From CAXXOK01 sp963663285 (GTDB taxonomy: Bacteria > Bacillota > Clostridia > Christensenellales > Aristaeellaceae), in contig CAXXNI010000002.1 in NCBI GenBank assembly GCA_963663285.2, positions 1,240,001 to 1,304,000 of the forward strand: a stretch of DNA of 64,000 nucleotides. The letters run 5' to 3'. Shown here piece after piece: positions 52,901 to 58,101 of the stretch. The translations under genes and the position numbers were made by a program. The first letter of the stretch is position 1; each line of letters starts with the position of its first letter. Under the pieces are notes generated by a model. That model was not told where the DNA came from and did no database searches. It saw only the letters and a list, made by a program, of their open reading frames with translations.

Positions 52901-53424
52901 CCACTGCTGCTGTTCAAACTCACGGTGCCTTTCGTAGGCTGCGTTTCAATCGAAAAGGATACGGACGTTTTATCTCCAGACAGCGGCAGGGTTCCGGATG
53001 CTTCTCCATCCTCCGTGACGCTGATGCTTGCGTTGCTCGCGCTGGGCGCAACATTACTAACGCTGATGCTAAAGGTTTCCTGCCCAATCCCCTCATTATC
53101 CGCCGTCACATTTACAACGACGGTATAAGAACTTTTACTTTCATAGTCAAACGCCGACGCGGTATACAGGGAAGCGCCGCTAACAGAAAAGCTTCCGTTA
53201 TCGCCCTGTCCGCCCGCCAGCGAATAATTGGGGTTCGTATCCGGCGAAGTAAGCTGAAAATCGCCTACCTTTGTCCCGGAAGAAGAACCTTCCGATACCT
53301 TATTATTGCTTAAGGAGAAGGTAACCGGCTCGCCCGCGTATGCCGTAAGGCCAACCGCCAGCGCAGCGCACAGAACGACAAACAGCAATAAAGACCCTAC
53401 CCATTTTTTGCTATTCATTTTCAC
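31921..53424 (-). CDS. Giant (about 7,167 residues) cadherin/Ig-like repeat S-layer surface protein
   Basis: One uninterrupted frame of 21.5 kb. The signal peptide is KKWVGSLLLFVVLCAALAVGL...AYA, followed by a cadherin-like domain (~32-122). Next is a three-module array, period 305 residues: an EDCGAQTV module, an NGQTLS...YQWQ module and an EDG..DGDSLTW module. Central cadherin-like modules (~2,140-4,165, e.g. DEDTNTGAIAF) lead to EDCG/EDSG modules to ~6,185. The tail has carboxypeptidase-regulatory-like and Big-1-like domains (SEAVLTATITDDYGQPISG), an Asp-rich linker (~6,776-6,790), a DUF11-like domain and three SLH domains (~6,950-7,105, e.g. ITRGDAAFIFASIMG). SLH domains bind pyruvylated wall polymers; the stalk is probably calcium-stiffened. 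Adhesion is inferred. GTG 53424 lies eight bases after GGAGG; ATG 53418 is the alternative. Confidence 0.92.
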   Translation of the reverse strand: MKMNSKKWVGSLLLFVVLCAALAVGLTAYAGEPVTFSLSNNKVSEGSSSGTKVGDFQLTSPDTNPNYSLAGGQGDNGSFSVSGASLYTASAFDYESKSSYTVVVNVTADNEGIGQETFSISVSNVAPSASNASISVTEDGEASGTLPLSGDKTSVSFSIETQPTKGTVSLNSSSGAYTYTPNADENGSDSFTYSVTDGNSSDTGTISVTINPSNDAPIIQSDSVSLTCQEDGSAQSITLEASDSDGDSLTWTITTQGEHGTASAESSTVFYTPTDENYNGSDSFVATVSDGNGGSDSITVPVTITAVNDVPTFTVGSPVTVEEDCGAQTVANWMSAMSAGPADESAQTLTFAVTNNTNTALFSGAPAVDGNGTLTFTPAADANGSTTLTLSCTDSEGADSTGTQDFSITVTPVNDAPVCTASPEIDGTPHNGQTLSALSGSWNDDLDGSNASSWGYTYQWQSAAEEAGPWGDIEDASEEDYTLTSAENDLYVRVAVTCTDNDAAPKSAVAYSDTLLILNTAPSFTAGDSTSMSFIEDGDADSIVLSATDSDGDSLTWSITTQATKGTATITGETATYVPAANENGADSFVASVSDGNGGTDSITVYISIDAVNDAPSFTIGANQTADEDCGTQRVLNWPLAMSVGPDNEIDQTLIFTVEDNTNPSLFATAPAVSSVGTLTYTPADDANGTAEITLSVADSAGKSASATQSFTITINPVNDAPRNTQLPEVSGTLHNGQTVSASTGSWNDDADGDLATAMTYAYQWQSAAEASGSWGDISGATSASYTLTSAQNDQWIRVAVTCTDTDTEPLAATAYSTGAQVLNADPVITQGESTSLSLTEDGLAQSTTLDATDEDGDSLTWALTTQGTKGTASLTGSIASYTPSADENGDDSFVVTVSDGNGGSDAITVLVSIAAVNDIPSFTVGENQAVNEDCGAQTVANWMAQMSTGPANESDQTLIFTVDHNTNPTLFAAGPAVDDAGTLTYTPAANQHGNAVITLSAADSEGGNAAVAQDFTITVNPVNDAPVNTVIPSISGTFVVTGALTADAGTWNDDADGNAINPEDFTCVWQTAQDTDGTGVKQVGTGWSYQAATADAHLYIRVVVSIADTDATGTITAEANSGWYAISNTAPDIQEADPSITTAEDTEGSVSLSATDTDGDTVTWSVSEQASHGTASINADTGYVTYAPQDDYNGSDSFTISALDAHDGSDSVAVSVTISAVNDIPTFTVGENQAVNEDCGAQTVESWIGAMSAGPADESTQTLTFAVTNNTNESLFAAGPAVSGSGTLTFTPADDANGSATITLSVSDSAEATNPETQTFTITVAPVNDAPRNTVLPAISGTPHNGQTLSVSTGDWNDTADGDAATALHYAYQWQKSASESGPWSDLGGATADTYTLTIDENDLFIRAIVTCTDSDATPAYDTAYSAAVEVLNEAPVIGQGDTAAMEFAEDGAAQTLTLTAADADGDMLSWEITTPSIGNASIEDGVVTYQPNADENGTDSFTATVSDGNGATDSIAVTVTITSVNDIPTFSVGANQTVDEDCGAQTVVNWIPEMSVGPDNESEQTLIFTVSDITNAALFSAAPTVDANGTLTYTPAANANGSSEMTVSVKDSAGGENPATQSFTITVNAINDTPVKATDPSITGTFAAGNTLTANAGEWNDDIDDNAGTITYQYKWYFADDGTGTNEAMAGEGTTFPLTSAQSHQYVRIAVTVTNADSTGTQETGDTSPWYAISNTAPVITETAPTMTTDEDTPAALTLHATDADADTLTWSVSAAASHGTASIDAETGEISYSPVLNYHGTDAFTVSISDGMGGTNDVQVNVTVDAVNDIPVNTVIPSVTGTFAYGNTLTAHEGTWNDDADSNDGTIVYTYQWQCAVDGAGTDAANIATGNTYTLTAAESHQYVRVLVTATNEDTTGTTTEQASSLWTYIENTNPLITETEPAITTDEDTVQTLTLHATDVDTDTLTWSVTVPADRGTAVIGETTGEITYTPFADDNGSDSFDVTVSDAYGGTDVITVSVTLNPINDVPSFTVGADQTVVEDCGAQTVTDWITTMSTGPANESAQTLTYILSITSEDVADSAALFAVEPSVSPEGTLTYTPADNAYGTATLSIKVQDNGGGDTDTSAEQSFTISVTAANDKPTITGLAAVETPEDTPYVYSFTLVDVEDGPDDLTIAYASDNTALLEKSKMTLAGSGAERTLTLEPEENRSGTVNLTLSVADSQKGTTTKTITLTVTPVNDAPTISAVVDRSTDEDVSTGAIGFTIGDIDSDVSACTVTAVSGNSTLVPNDSTHIVTGGSGANRTVTILPAQDEYGTAEITLTVSDGSLTADTTFTLTVNAANDKPTISTVDPVTIDEDTNTGAIAFTVADVDNVIADLTVSAAANNTAMIPRSSIVLSAIEPDGSCAVTITPVANYNGTATITLTVKDTSGALSTSSFLLTVDPVNDPPTMTAISSQSTNEDVTKSINVYIGDIDTSTSLLMLTATASTNTDLLPLDSEHIVITGSTGTRTVKMVPVADQNGYTDVTLQVSDGGTQVATRTFRLTVNAVNDTPSFTAGEDVTVLEDCGAQTVSGWATNISTGAANEEEALTFAVTADIPAMFSVQPAIDAAGNLTFTPADNANGVGVITVSLSDAGGATSSSIDFHINITSVNDTPIAYDLTTGLDTDEDQQLKGSFSIYDPDKDTFTYELVSGSDHNVTTLTTASGGTVTLDAAAGTFIYVPYKDYFEGPDSFSYRVFDGTVYSNDAQVTIDLTGINDPPVTEDGTLTVDEDATDIAGSLAGLVTDVDNATLVYSIISTPNNGGTVTLDADTGAYTYSSAANYNGTERFTFRAYDGATYSNTATVTVTINAVNDAPVAQNENINLDEGQTLNGMLKATDIENDTITYSVVTEPASGTFTLVDAASGAFTFMPAEMTTEETVTAIAAYKAEDPSGDYTTATVTIVVRNVNDAPQVTEETTLTLTTSEDTAVNGSVAAYDPDGDTLIYTVLNNVNHGTLTSFDTVTGSFTYTPYTNYHGTDYFTFIATEDRAENALSTGIYMVSITVTSVNDNPVAYDLYYYTDKDTAVTITPVGYDPDWNSLTYSVESTPVYGSIVNNGNGTFTYTPNGTDIGVTDTILYKAADSYGGESENASIYVHIYGEGPGGGLNYIADRTIEENTSTDAIDISVTNITIQSVSITSSNTWLLNNDYANDIVITETDGNYSFVLTPNAYRTGRTVMTVRVTDTDNNTHVRTFVLTVTHVYYQPTAYSLERTIDEDTEMYEYVSGSDLNGDGISFANASSPSHGTLDFSANGTFHYIPDAGFSGDDSFTFTASNAQLTSEPATVTIHVANVPSAPTAENASFTTTEDVAITDGQLTGTADSGVTILYHLVENGTLGTAVVNEDGSFTYTPNENANGTDTFTFKTEGPITLFSSIAKVTVTITPENDQPVAVAKIVSTFEDQPMQGYLIGTDVDENDVLTYALVETDGALALGTVELDSVTGKYTYTPNPDANGTDIFYFKVNDSTVDSETAAITIDIEPQNDAPVVEDSAIVVGEDSSIEGALTSLYYDVDGDAQTFTTIQSPAKGTIEFNTDGTFTYTPYANQNGTDYFSYRTKDTSGLNSNVALVTVTITPENDAPTIDAAEVWTINEDSTAQMFYFTVDDIEDNPDDLTLSGIWDEEAIASVEFGGSGNNRWMKVTPVDSYQSLTTISITVSDTGTDNTLTGDVKTATTLVALTVLPVNDTPTVNEQKVNWIKIVENYTIDEDTSTSAISFTVDDEESGPEGVTVTASAVDKTLVPDSGITLTGAAGDRTITVTPAADQNGTTNIYIYASDGNTIRYAYFTLIVNPVNDAPVVTPPSDQTISEDGNTGDLYYSISDIDSSITGITVTATSDNESLVIPLDITLTGNARDRVVNVKPLADQNGDVTITLTADDGASINNTGSATFVVHVLAVDDTPTIETIEDQTIFEDSATAAIPVNVADIDDDLSALTLSAVSGNPSLIGTDGIVFTTDGETGQKYVTLTPIANANGSALITITVTDAAGKHKAISFTLNVTPVNDAPTITAITDQTILEDGKTAAITFNVADIDNDVLELTVTGSSDDTSVIPVSGFVFVGNGGERTVTITPLADQNGNIPVALTVKDPGGLTASSAFTVNITPVNDEPSFTGGEDQTVLEDCGLQTITGWATDISKGPANEDGQTLTFHLSNDNNDLFTSGGQPALDDSGVLTYTPADNMYGSATVTVYLTDDGGTANGGDDTSDNNADAVLYQDTFVITVKPVNDQPTFSALDADEDITVAEDSGAYSSAWADLDSMYLGPTINEKQTYNFSLALGTVNVVGNTELFSVAPAIDSQTGVISFTPAENANGTAEVTVVLKDDDGTENGGVDTSVEHTFTMTVTSVNDDPTFTLGDPIVVNEDSGLFMQTYATGITTGGGTDEETQALTFTLSADQKSLFAVQPAMTAEGVLTFTPADDQFGTTTVSISLDDETNTVDSSFTITIRAVNDHPTFTIGSNQTVWEDCGTQIITSWGTDMYTGADNESEQTLAFDVFSANSNLFTSTGLPAINAAGTLTFTPEADANGSSQITMNLIDNGGTLYGGIDTTFYGPALITVLPVNDQPSFSDLGAISVQEDSGAYSHTWVEDGSISVGPANESDQTYSFYMTEIEEDRETYGNTNLFSVQPTIDADTGVVSFTPAENASGSATYTVYMQDDGGTEREGVDTSVGHTLIITVGAVNDAPTYTLGGTVTVNEDSGAYQNDTYATGITTGGGTDETEQPLTFTLTVANEALFSTQPALTNTGKLTFTPAENANGSSLVTVSLSDGTNSIEKTFTITVLPVNDQPTFTDAGAITVDEDCGAKTVAWVSEYAVGPDNETQSHTFSLEEVSRTTYGNTSLFSAGPAINTDTGLVSFTPADNANGSITFNVYLQDNGGTDREGVDTSTAHTLTIIVNAVNDDPSCSLGSKVTVDEDSGEYQNAVFATNILPGGGTDEAGQNLTFTLTGYDATLFINPVTLSSDGKLVFTTAPDAHGSTTVSVALDDETNTVHYSFIIEIVSINDQPTFVKGGDQTVLEDCGAQTVTHWATELYSGADNESAQTLTFAATNDNNALFTSQPSLNAEGTLTYTPAADAFGTALVSVSLADNGGTANGGVDTSTIQTFTITVEPVNDQPSFTDQGNISIQEDSGAYNAGWVVGSSITVGPANEQQTYAFSMVEDTDERVTKGNANLFSVEPVIDAATGAISFTPAENANGSATYTVYLKDNDGTERGGLDTSTGHSLTITVTSINDMPTITLGETVTVNEDSGLYQNDTYATNITPGGGTDEASQTLTITLTPDEPSLFSSQPVLTTTGKLTFTPAADAYGTATVQVTVFDGTNTTYDSFEIIVNAVNDVPTFTAGSNQTVLEDCGPQTVVNWATDIGKGPVNENDQILTVVTQNDHPEWFTSGGLPTVSPLGVLTYTPKADAYGVVTVEVTFKDNGGTANGGDDTTDTVSFTITIQPVNDQPIFTENGNITVNEDSGDYTSAWVNEASIFIGPANEQQTYAFSMVEDADARVTSGNTSLFSTEPSIDPDTGAISFTPAENASGSAMFMVYLKDADGTANGGLDTSAAHSLTITVSAVNDAPTFTLGDTVTVDEDSGAFENATYATGITTGGGTDESTQELAFTLEADNKTLFSQQPAMTSEGKLTFTPAADAYGTTTVTASLSDGIDATQHTFIIVIRSVNDQPVFTDGGNITVLEDSGVYAQPWVETTSISGGPANETPDCTFSMVESEAERVTQGNTSLFSAEPAINPSTGAISFTPADNANGSATYTVYLKDTDGTDNGGVDTSAGHTLVITVSSVNDAPVFTLAGNVTVNEDSGAYQNDAFATSLSAGGGTDEADEELAFTVTAENTALFSTQPQITTNGKLTFTPAANAFGTTQVTVSLSDGAAHTEHSFTITINAVNDQPSFTDTGDITVLEDCGSYSQAWAEESSRFIGPANEDQTYQYIITKTVVTDGITLFTEGPSINPATGAISFTPAQDAFGSAQITVVLKDNDGTDNGGVDTSLEHTFTITVKSVNDRPVFEEIGDISVNEDSGDYSAAWIVYDTASAGPLNESQTYTFSMTVDDSSLVVSNGTELFTTQPSIDEHTGWISFTPEENISGSIMATVVLKDDDGTANGGMDTSIEHTFTIYVNAVNDAPVFTAGDDVSVGIGTGAYAAAAWATGISAGPEDEATQGLSFTVDVDKTQLFDVQPVISADGTLSFTPSSFFSGTAIISITLRDDGGIANGGVDTSAVQQVTINVVGSSDLVLTGAVLDAKTDTPIAGAAVRLLDHNGSELAAMTVGDDGIYRFAGLTVSSEDVYIVASAEGYPDNTVTTQISFATDPSGTITQDILLSKFNLVFTAEPSVILGDGKSEAVLTATITDDYGQPISGVLVTFACEAGTFKGGTSTAVTGSDGMCSVTFISEKLSGAEELSIPIQVRVKDDDKKLYGTAVIYERFAPGFVEGIVTDGDHDNKPVQGATVTVYKDFDGDGTIDFSETVITGANGRYKIAIPKGDVDYNISITKPVNVGGTETPVTFEQTVPVGNITGTGGESSKPSKSAIGIVTLQNQSGQSCSCGALIGAGLSMEIVGGGTHSNVTLNASSGVFSANNLSEGAYTLNVYYEYAGGERIIVGSRDIAISSSGETNVSEVLIDPYGVITDKKTGAVVSGALVKLYYANTSRNIASGKTPNTLVALPAVENFPPADNSNPQLSDGGGQYAFMVYPNADYYIIATKTGYETFNNSSTPIAVGDTIVNYNFAMTPVEEAADDDDDSDDDEEDTLSFFDTGIYVSTDQNRTLENSYLGCTITYGNKSDKVLPAATIVVGIPQGMTVQESNGGEVFTMLSVWHRTALLRLLPQWNESAFQHEILWRVSNLQPGEIRTIRIMLRTSAIGDEVSEASKTITARIISSELPTATADDTSFKTIIVASRTRASVQEAYFPTGTNGSFSPSGMITRGDAAFIFASIMGLDTENTQTAFTDVEPGSKYAGAIRAITDTGFMRGYTSTEFKPEQVMTRATFVTMIAKYLNIQRSYYIQPLLYHFTDIQNSSARSTIEEAYRYGLITPYADGTFRPNRVITREEAVVMLNRMLCRGALTNASETYVDVSVNNQNLGDIAAAVESYHSMTNPDGSETAVGWLDNQMIVADDEHIHTGG
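49691..50646 (-). repeat. One period of the 915-bp internal repeat, bounded by 41-bp identical segments
   Basis: A 41-base stretch at 49691-49731 recurs exactly at 50606-50646, offset 915 bases. The EDCG cysteine codons begin (plus-strand coordinates) at 52450, 51535, 50620, 49705 and 48793, giving intervals of 915, 915, 915 and 912. Confidence 0.85.
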
Positions 53425-53532
53425 AACTATTTCCTCCACCAATAAACATTTAGGGGCACCATTGGGATTACAACTTAATGCTATGTAATATAATGGCAGT
53501 AATTATTGAATATTATATGATAATACTAGTTT

Positions 53533-53562
53533 ATTATATTGATTTATGCAACTAATTGTCAA
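53533..53562 (-). promoter_or_regulatory. Consensus promoter of the giant surface protein gene
   Basis: On the minus strand, TTGACA (53557-53562), an 18-base spacer and TATAAT (53533-53538), inside a very AT-rich stretch. The leader would be about 100 bases. Confidence 0.75.
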
Positions 53563-53907
53563 CAAAAAAACATATTCCTTAATGAATATCTTACAAAAAA
53601 AGCATTTCATATGTCTCCAGTTTCTTTTTTTGTAATATTTAACAATAGAAAGTAAATCATCAGCCTTTCTCCCTTTATAAATGACTGGATTGAAAAAACA
53701 GCTTTTCATGGCGATCTACCGTATTTCGTCCTTCTTGTTCCCAAGCAGCGAAAGTAACTGCAGATGCAACTGTGCCTTTTTTTCTAAAACGTTCCTGTAA
53801 TGCCATCACAAAAAGATAGCATCCTATGAATGCTTGCTTCACATAGCAAAATGAATCGATAGTTTCCTATTATAAAGAGCACCGCCGTAAAGTTATACAA
53901 AGAAGTT
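53563..53907. other. AT-rich intergenic stretch without a supported gene
   Basis: These 345 bases carry several A/T runs (for example seven or more T near 53628) and one 68-codon minus-strand frame that lacks a ribosome site and ends inside the adjacent promoter region. No repeat or RNA motif was recognised. Confidence 0.6.
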
Positions 53908-53936
53908 GGGAGCGCCCTGGCTATTAGGGCGCTCCC
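53908..53936 (-). terminator. Terminator of the galactoside operon
   Basis: GGGAGCGCCCT pairs with AGGGCGCTCCC around a seven-base loop, about 60 bases past the GH42 stop. On the minus strand it is followed by AACTTCTTTG. Confidence 0.7.
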
Positions 53937-53997
53937 GGTAAGGAGGTATACCAGTTCATTCGGTTGTATGCATTGTATTAAGGGGCCGCGCTACCGC

Positions 53998-56001
53998 TTA
54001 GTCATCCAGAATCGCCACGCCAAAGGGCTCCAGCGTCAGTGCACACTCAACCGGCGATTCCGTCAGCATATTGGTGTACTTTTTGGATACCGGTACAGTT
54101 ACCGGAACATCGTTGTGATTGAGGACGAAAACCGGTTTGCGCTTTCCATCTGTCGCATACACGGTTTCGACGCCTTCTACTTGGTACAGCGGTATTTCTA
54201 GCCCAGCCTGCGCCCCAAGATAGCGCGCCAGATTTTGCATGGCGCTTTCATCCAGATCGCAGCCAATATAATAAACATTGCCCTCTCCCTGCCGGTTTAC
54301 TGTAAAGCAGGGTTTCCCCGCAAAGTAGCGCTGCGTGTACACGCCAAGCGGCGTTGCCTCTTTCGTATCGATCACATCGCACCACAGACTGGCGGTTCCC
54401 TTGCCAAACACGCCGCTCACCTGCGTTTGGTGCTGGTATTGCGCATCGTAATCATGTACCTCTACGCCCGCAAGCGACGCGAACACGCCGGGCACCGTTT
54501 GCGTAAGCATATTGTTATTCATGTCCTTGATGCCGCTGCGGAAGGAAAGGACGAGGTTGCCGCCTTGCCGCGCGTAGTTTTCCAGATTCGTAATTCCTTC
54601 CCTGCTGACCATTATCAATGCAGGCGCCATAACCAGATCGTAATCCTTCAGGTCCTCTTCCGCCGTCACAAAATCCACAGCAATTCCCATGTTGTAGAAA
54701 GGACGGTAATAAGCGGTTAGAAGCTGATCGTACTGAAAACCCTCCACATGGCTATGGATTGCGTGGCTCCACTCACTGTCAAACGATTTTATGATCGCCA
54801 CGCGCGCCTTGGGCATCAATGCTCCATATGTTTGGCTGAGCTTTTGCATTTCCGCGCCCACCTGGGAGATTTCCGCCAGTCTGCGAGTCGGTTTACCATC
54901 GTGGTTTAGCACGCCGTGCCAGTACTCTTCCACACCAAAGGGACAAGCACGCCATCGGAAATACACCACGCTGTCCGCACCATTCGCCACAGCGGCATAC
55001 GTCCACAGCCGCAGTTTGCCCGGTTCGGGCGTCGGCCCCATTTTACTCCATCCGCAGGGGCCGGATTGCTGCTCCATCACCCAAAACGGTTTCTTCTTGT
55101 AGCTGCGCAGCAGCGCATGGTCATGCGATACGGTCGCATCCTGCGCAATCCCCCACTGAAACTCGATATAGTTATCCCACGATACAAAGTCGAATTCCTT
55201 GGATAGTTTGAAATAATCGATTCCGGTACCGGAGTTCACCGCCGCATCCAACAGGTTGGAGGTGATCGGTTTGTCGCTGTATGCGCGAATCGTTTTACAG
55301 GTTTCCTGTACAAATGAAATAACCGAATCACTGCAAAAGCGATCAAAGTCCAACAGTAGCGCCGGATTTTGCCCTTGCGTACCCGCATCTACATCGTAGC
55401 AGGCGCCTGCGCGGGGAATGATCAGCTCGTCAAACGTATTATAGATCTGGCTCCAGAATACTGTGCCGTACGCCTTGTTCAGTTGATCGATTGTCTGGTA
55501 TTGCGAAGACAGATAGGTCTTGAATTTCGCTTCGCACTCATCGCAGTAGCAGCGGGTAGTGTTGGCCCAGCCCAGTTCGTTATCCACCTGCCACGCTTCC
55601 AGCGCAGGGTGCGCCGCATACCGGGCGGCGATTTTATCGTTCAGCACGCGGCATTTTTCCCGGTACAGCGCACTGTTGAAGCAATAATGCTTGCGGGTGC
55701 CAAACAGTTTGGGGTTGCCATGCACATCTGCCTGCAAAATTTGCGGATACCGGTCCACCATCCATTTAGGCGGCGTTGCCGATGGCGTACAAAGCACTAC
55801 ACCAATCTTATGTTCCGCAAAAAAATCCATAATTTCGTCAAGCCAGGCAAATTCGAATTCGCCTTCGCGGGGCTCAAACAGGCTCCATGCAAATTCCGCC
55901 AGCCGTACGACCTGTATGCCCGCGTCCTTCATCATCTGGGCATCGATATCCCAGCGCTCGCGCTCCCAATGCTCCGGGTAGTAGTCTACGCCGATTCTCA
56001 T
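53998..56001 (-). CDS. GH42 family beta-galactosidase
   Basis: The 667-residue protein opens with GVDYYPEHWERERWDIDAQM, typical of GH42. The acid/base glutamate is E142 in WQVDNELGWA and the nucleophile E310 in WVMEQQSGPCGW. A cysteine cluster (CYCDECEAKF) near residue 150, with an earlier CFNS, matches the structural zinc site of many GH42 enzymes. A trimerisation domain and a small C-terminal beta domain follow. No signal peptide, so it acts in the cytoplasm on imported beta-galactosides. It is the last gene of the operon, nine bases after the GH3 gene, with GAGGTG upstream. Confidence 0.95.
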   Translation of the reverse strand: MRIGVDYYPEHWERERWDIDAQMMKDAGIQVVRLAEFAWSLFEPREGEFEFAWLDEIMDFFAEHKIGVVLCTPSATPPKWMVDRYPQILQADVHGNPKLFGTRKHYCFNSALYREKCRVLNDKIAARYAAHPALEAWQVDNELGWANTTRCYCDECEAKFKTYLSSQYQTIDQLNKAYGTVFWSQIYNTFDELIIPRAGACYDVDAGTQGQNPALLLDFDRFCSDSVISFVQETCKTIRAYSDKPITSNLLDAAVNSGTGIDYFKLSKEFDFVSWDNYIEFQWGIAQDATVSHDHALLRSYKKKPFWVMEQQSGPCGWSKMGPTPEPGKLRLWTYAAVANGADSVVYFRWRACPFGVEEYWHGVLNHDGKPTRRLAEISQVGAEMQKLSQTYGALMPKARVAIIKSFDSEWSHAIHSHVEGFQYDQLLTAYYRPFYNMGIAVDFVTAEEDLKDYDLVMAPALIMVSREGITNLENYARQGGNLVLSFRSGIKDMNNNMLTQTVPGVFASLAGVEVHDYDAQYQHQTQVSGVFGKGTASLWCDVIDTKEATPLGVYTQRYFAGKPCFTVNRQGEGNVYYIGCDLDESAMQNLARYLGAQAGLEIPLYQVEGVETVYATDGKRKPVFVLNHNDVPVTVPVSKKYTNMLTESPVECALTLEPFGVAILDD

Positions 56002-56010
56002 ACCGTCACC

Positions 56011-58086
56011 TCACTTTTCAAAACGTACGGTGACCGCCCGGAGGGCTTTCGCCTCACTGCAATTACCAACGTAAGCCAGATAAGTGATGTCCTCGGTTTT
56101 AAAATTGTCGGACTGCTCATCAAAATAGGCCATGGATTCTTTTGTAAAGGTCAATTCCACAACACGGCTTTCGCCCGGTTCCAATTCCATACGGGCGAAA
56201 TCGCGCAAGGTTTTTACAGGGCGGTCTACGGCGCTGTCTTCGCAGCCGACATAGAGCTGTACTACCTCAGCTCCTTTCACATCTCCGGTGTTGGTAACGG
56301 TTACTGCTACCTTTGCCGTGCCGTCAAACACCTGTGCCTTTGGCGCGGAAATGTTGAAGGAGGTGTAGCTGAGCCCAAAGCCATACGGATAGGCAACCGC
56401 TTTGCCCTCTTTATCCATCTTCGCATAGCCATGGTAGTATTCGTAGGTAATTTTTTCACAGTCCGGATCAAAGTACGGGTAATCCTCTTCACGATTTGCT
56501 ACGGTATAAGGCAGCTTACCGCCCGGGCAAACATCGCCAAACAGAATATCTGCCAGCGCATTACCGCCTTCCATACCACTGTAAAACGAGAAAATCACAG
56601 CGGGCGCATCTTCCACCCAATCGTCAATTAGAATCGCGCTGCTGCCCACAATAGAGACAACCGTGTTCTTGCACATGCCGCTCACGCCATGGATGAGGTC
56701 CGTATCCCGTTTATGCAAGCGCATGGAGACACGGTCACCGCCCATTTCGGCGATGTCGCTGCGGTCAGCCAGGAATTCGCCTTCGTCACTGTGGATATAA
56801 CCAGCTACGATGACCACCGCGTCGGCATCAGCCGCCAGTGCGCGGGCTTTTTCCAGATCCGCACCATCGTTATAGAGTATCTGTGCTTTCGGCATTTTAC
56901 GCATCAAGCCGCGCAGCGGGGTAACCGTGTAATACGGATGTACCTTGGACGATCCATGATCGCCAATATTCTCTGTATCACCAAGTACGCCGAGTACTAC
57001 AATTTTATCCGTTTTCTGTTTATCAAAGGGCAGTACGTTTCCTTCATTCTTCAAAAGCACCATGGATTCTTCGGCAGCGCAGCGTGCCAACTGGCAATGC
57101 GCGGAGCTAGCCAGTACATCGCTGCTGTATGCCTGCGGATCGCGGCGGGTTTCAAAGTACAGTATGGTACGCAAAATATAGCTTACGGCTTCGTCAATAT
57201 CCGCCATGGCCAGTTCGCCGCTTTCCACCGCATGGGGCAAATCCTCAATATAGTGGCAGAAACAAGGCATTTCAATATTCATGCCATTTTGAACCGCTTT
57301 AACGCCGTCCTTTACCGCCCATAGGAAATCCGAAAGGGTAAAGCCGTCGAAATGCCACTTGTCCCGCAGAATATCTTTCAGCAGGTATTTGGATTCAGAC
57401 GCCTGCTCGCCATATACCTTGTTGTACGCCCCCATTACAGAAGCTGCGCCTTCCTGAATGCAGCGTTTAAAATGAGGCAGGTACACTTCATGCAGGGTGC
57501 GTTTATCCGCGAAAACATCCGCCTTAAATCGCGCGTTTTCAATGCTGTTCATCGCATAATGCTTTATGCACGCCATAACATTCTGACTTTGCACGCCGCG
57601 GGTAAGCGCCGCGCCCATCTCGCCCAGATGATACGAATCCTCGCCATAGCACTCCTGCGCGCGTCCCCAGCGGGGATTGCGCGGCAGGTTAATGCAAACA
57701 CCGCCAAAGTAGTTGCCACCCTGCGCGCGAATCTCCGCGCCGATGGCGCGTCCGATGGATTCTTCCAAGTCGCGGTCAAACGTTGCGCCGCGTGCCATGC
57801 TGACCGGAAAGCAGGTTGCGCTGCCGGCCACCACGCCGCGCGGGCCGTCTACAAAACGCACATTAGGCAGCCCGAGCCGCTCAATCGGCATGGTCGGGTA
57901 AGGTTTTACATTATAATGTTCCAGTACGAACAGATCATCCAGCAATTTCTTTTCCGTCACCTGGCCGCTCATGATCCCAATCTTTTCATCCAGCGTCAGC
58001 TGCGGCAGCATAGTTTCCACGAAATTACGGATGGTATCTTTGGAGCAATTCTCTGTCAGCGCTGTATTTTGAACAACTTCTCGCAT
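56011..58086 (-). CDS. GH3 family beta-glycosidase
   Basis: This 691-residue cytoplasmic enzyme has the GH3 domains in order. The TIM-barrel holds IERLGLPNVRFVDGPRG, NLPRNPRWGRAQECYGED, CIKHYAMNSIE and the nucleophile D253 in FTLSDFLWA, with Phe where many homologues have Trp. The alpha/beta sandwich contains LLKNEGNVLPFD, and a fibronectin-III-like domain at the end contains GFGLSYTSFNIS and VTNTGDVKGAEVVQLYV. It probably removes beta-glucosyl or related residues from imported oligosaccharides. No signal peptide. It is cotranscribed with the mgl-like importer and GH42. Confidence 0.93.
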   Translation of the reverse strand: MREVVQNTALTENCSKDTIRNFVETMLPQLTLDEKIGIMSGQVTEKKLLDDLFVLEHYNVKPYPTMPIERLGLPNVRFVDGPRGVVAGSATCFPVSMARGATFDRDLEESIGRAIGAEIRAQGGNYFGGVCINLPRNPRWGRAQECYGEDSYHLGEMGAALTRGVQSQNVMACIKHYAMNSIENARFKADVFADKRTLHEVYLPHFKRCIQEGAASVMGAYNKVYGEQASESKYLLKDILRDKWHFDGFTLSDFLWAVKDGVKAVQNGMNIEMPCFCHYIEDLPHAVESGELAMADIDEAVSYILRTILYFETRRDPQAYSSDVLASSAHCQLARCAAEESMVLLKNEGNVLPFDKQKTDKIVVLGVLGDTENIGDHGSSKVHPYYTVTPLRGLMRKMPKAQILYNDGADLEKARALAADADAVVIVAGYIHSDEGEFLADRSDIAEMGGDRVSMRLHKRDTDLIHGVSGMCKNTVVSIVGSSAILIDDWVEDAPAVIFSFYSGMEGGNALADILFGDVCPGGKLPYTVANREEDYPYFDPDCEKITYEYYHGYAKMDKEGKAVAYPYGFGLSYTSFNISAPKAQVFDGTAKVAVTVTNTGDVKGAEVVQLYVGCEDSAVDRPVKTLRDFARMELEPGESRVVELTFTKESMAYFDEQSDNFKTEDITYLAYVGNCSEAKALRAVTVRFEK

Positions 58087-58101
58087 TTTATTCCCTCTCC
58101 C

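Noticed and set aside
53503..53709. Minus-strand frame of 68 codons, Cys- and Lys-rich, upstream of the giant gene
   Set aside because: No ribosome site, it ends downstream of the giant gene's promoter, and its composition reflects AT-rich DNA.
53944..54201. Plus-strand AAGGAGG followed by a 77-codon frame opposite the GH42 end
   Set aside because: The frame is antisense to GH42, and the spacing from AAGGAGG to its ATG is too long.
55369..56631. Plus-strand frame of 420 codons opposite GH42 and GH3
   Set aside because: Antisense shadow across the GH42/GH3 junction.
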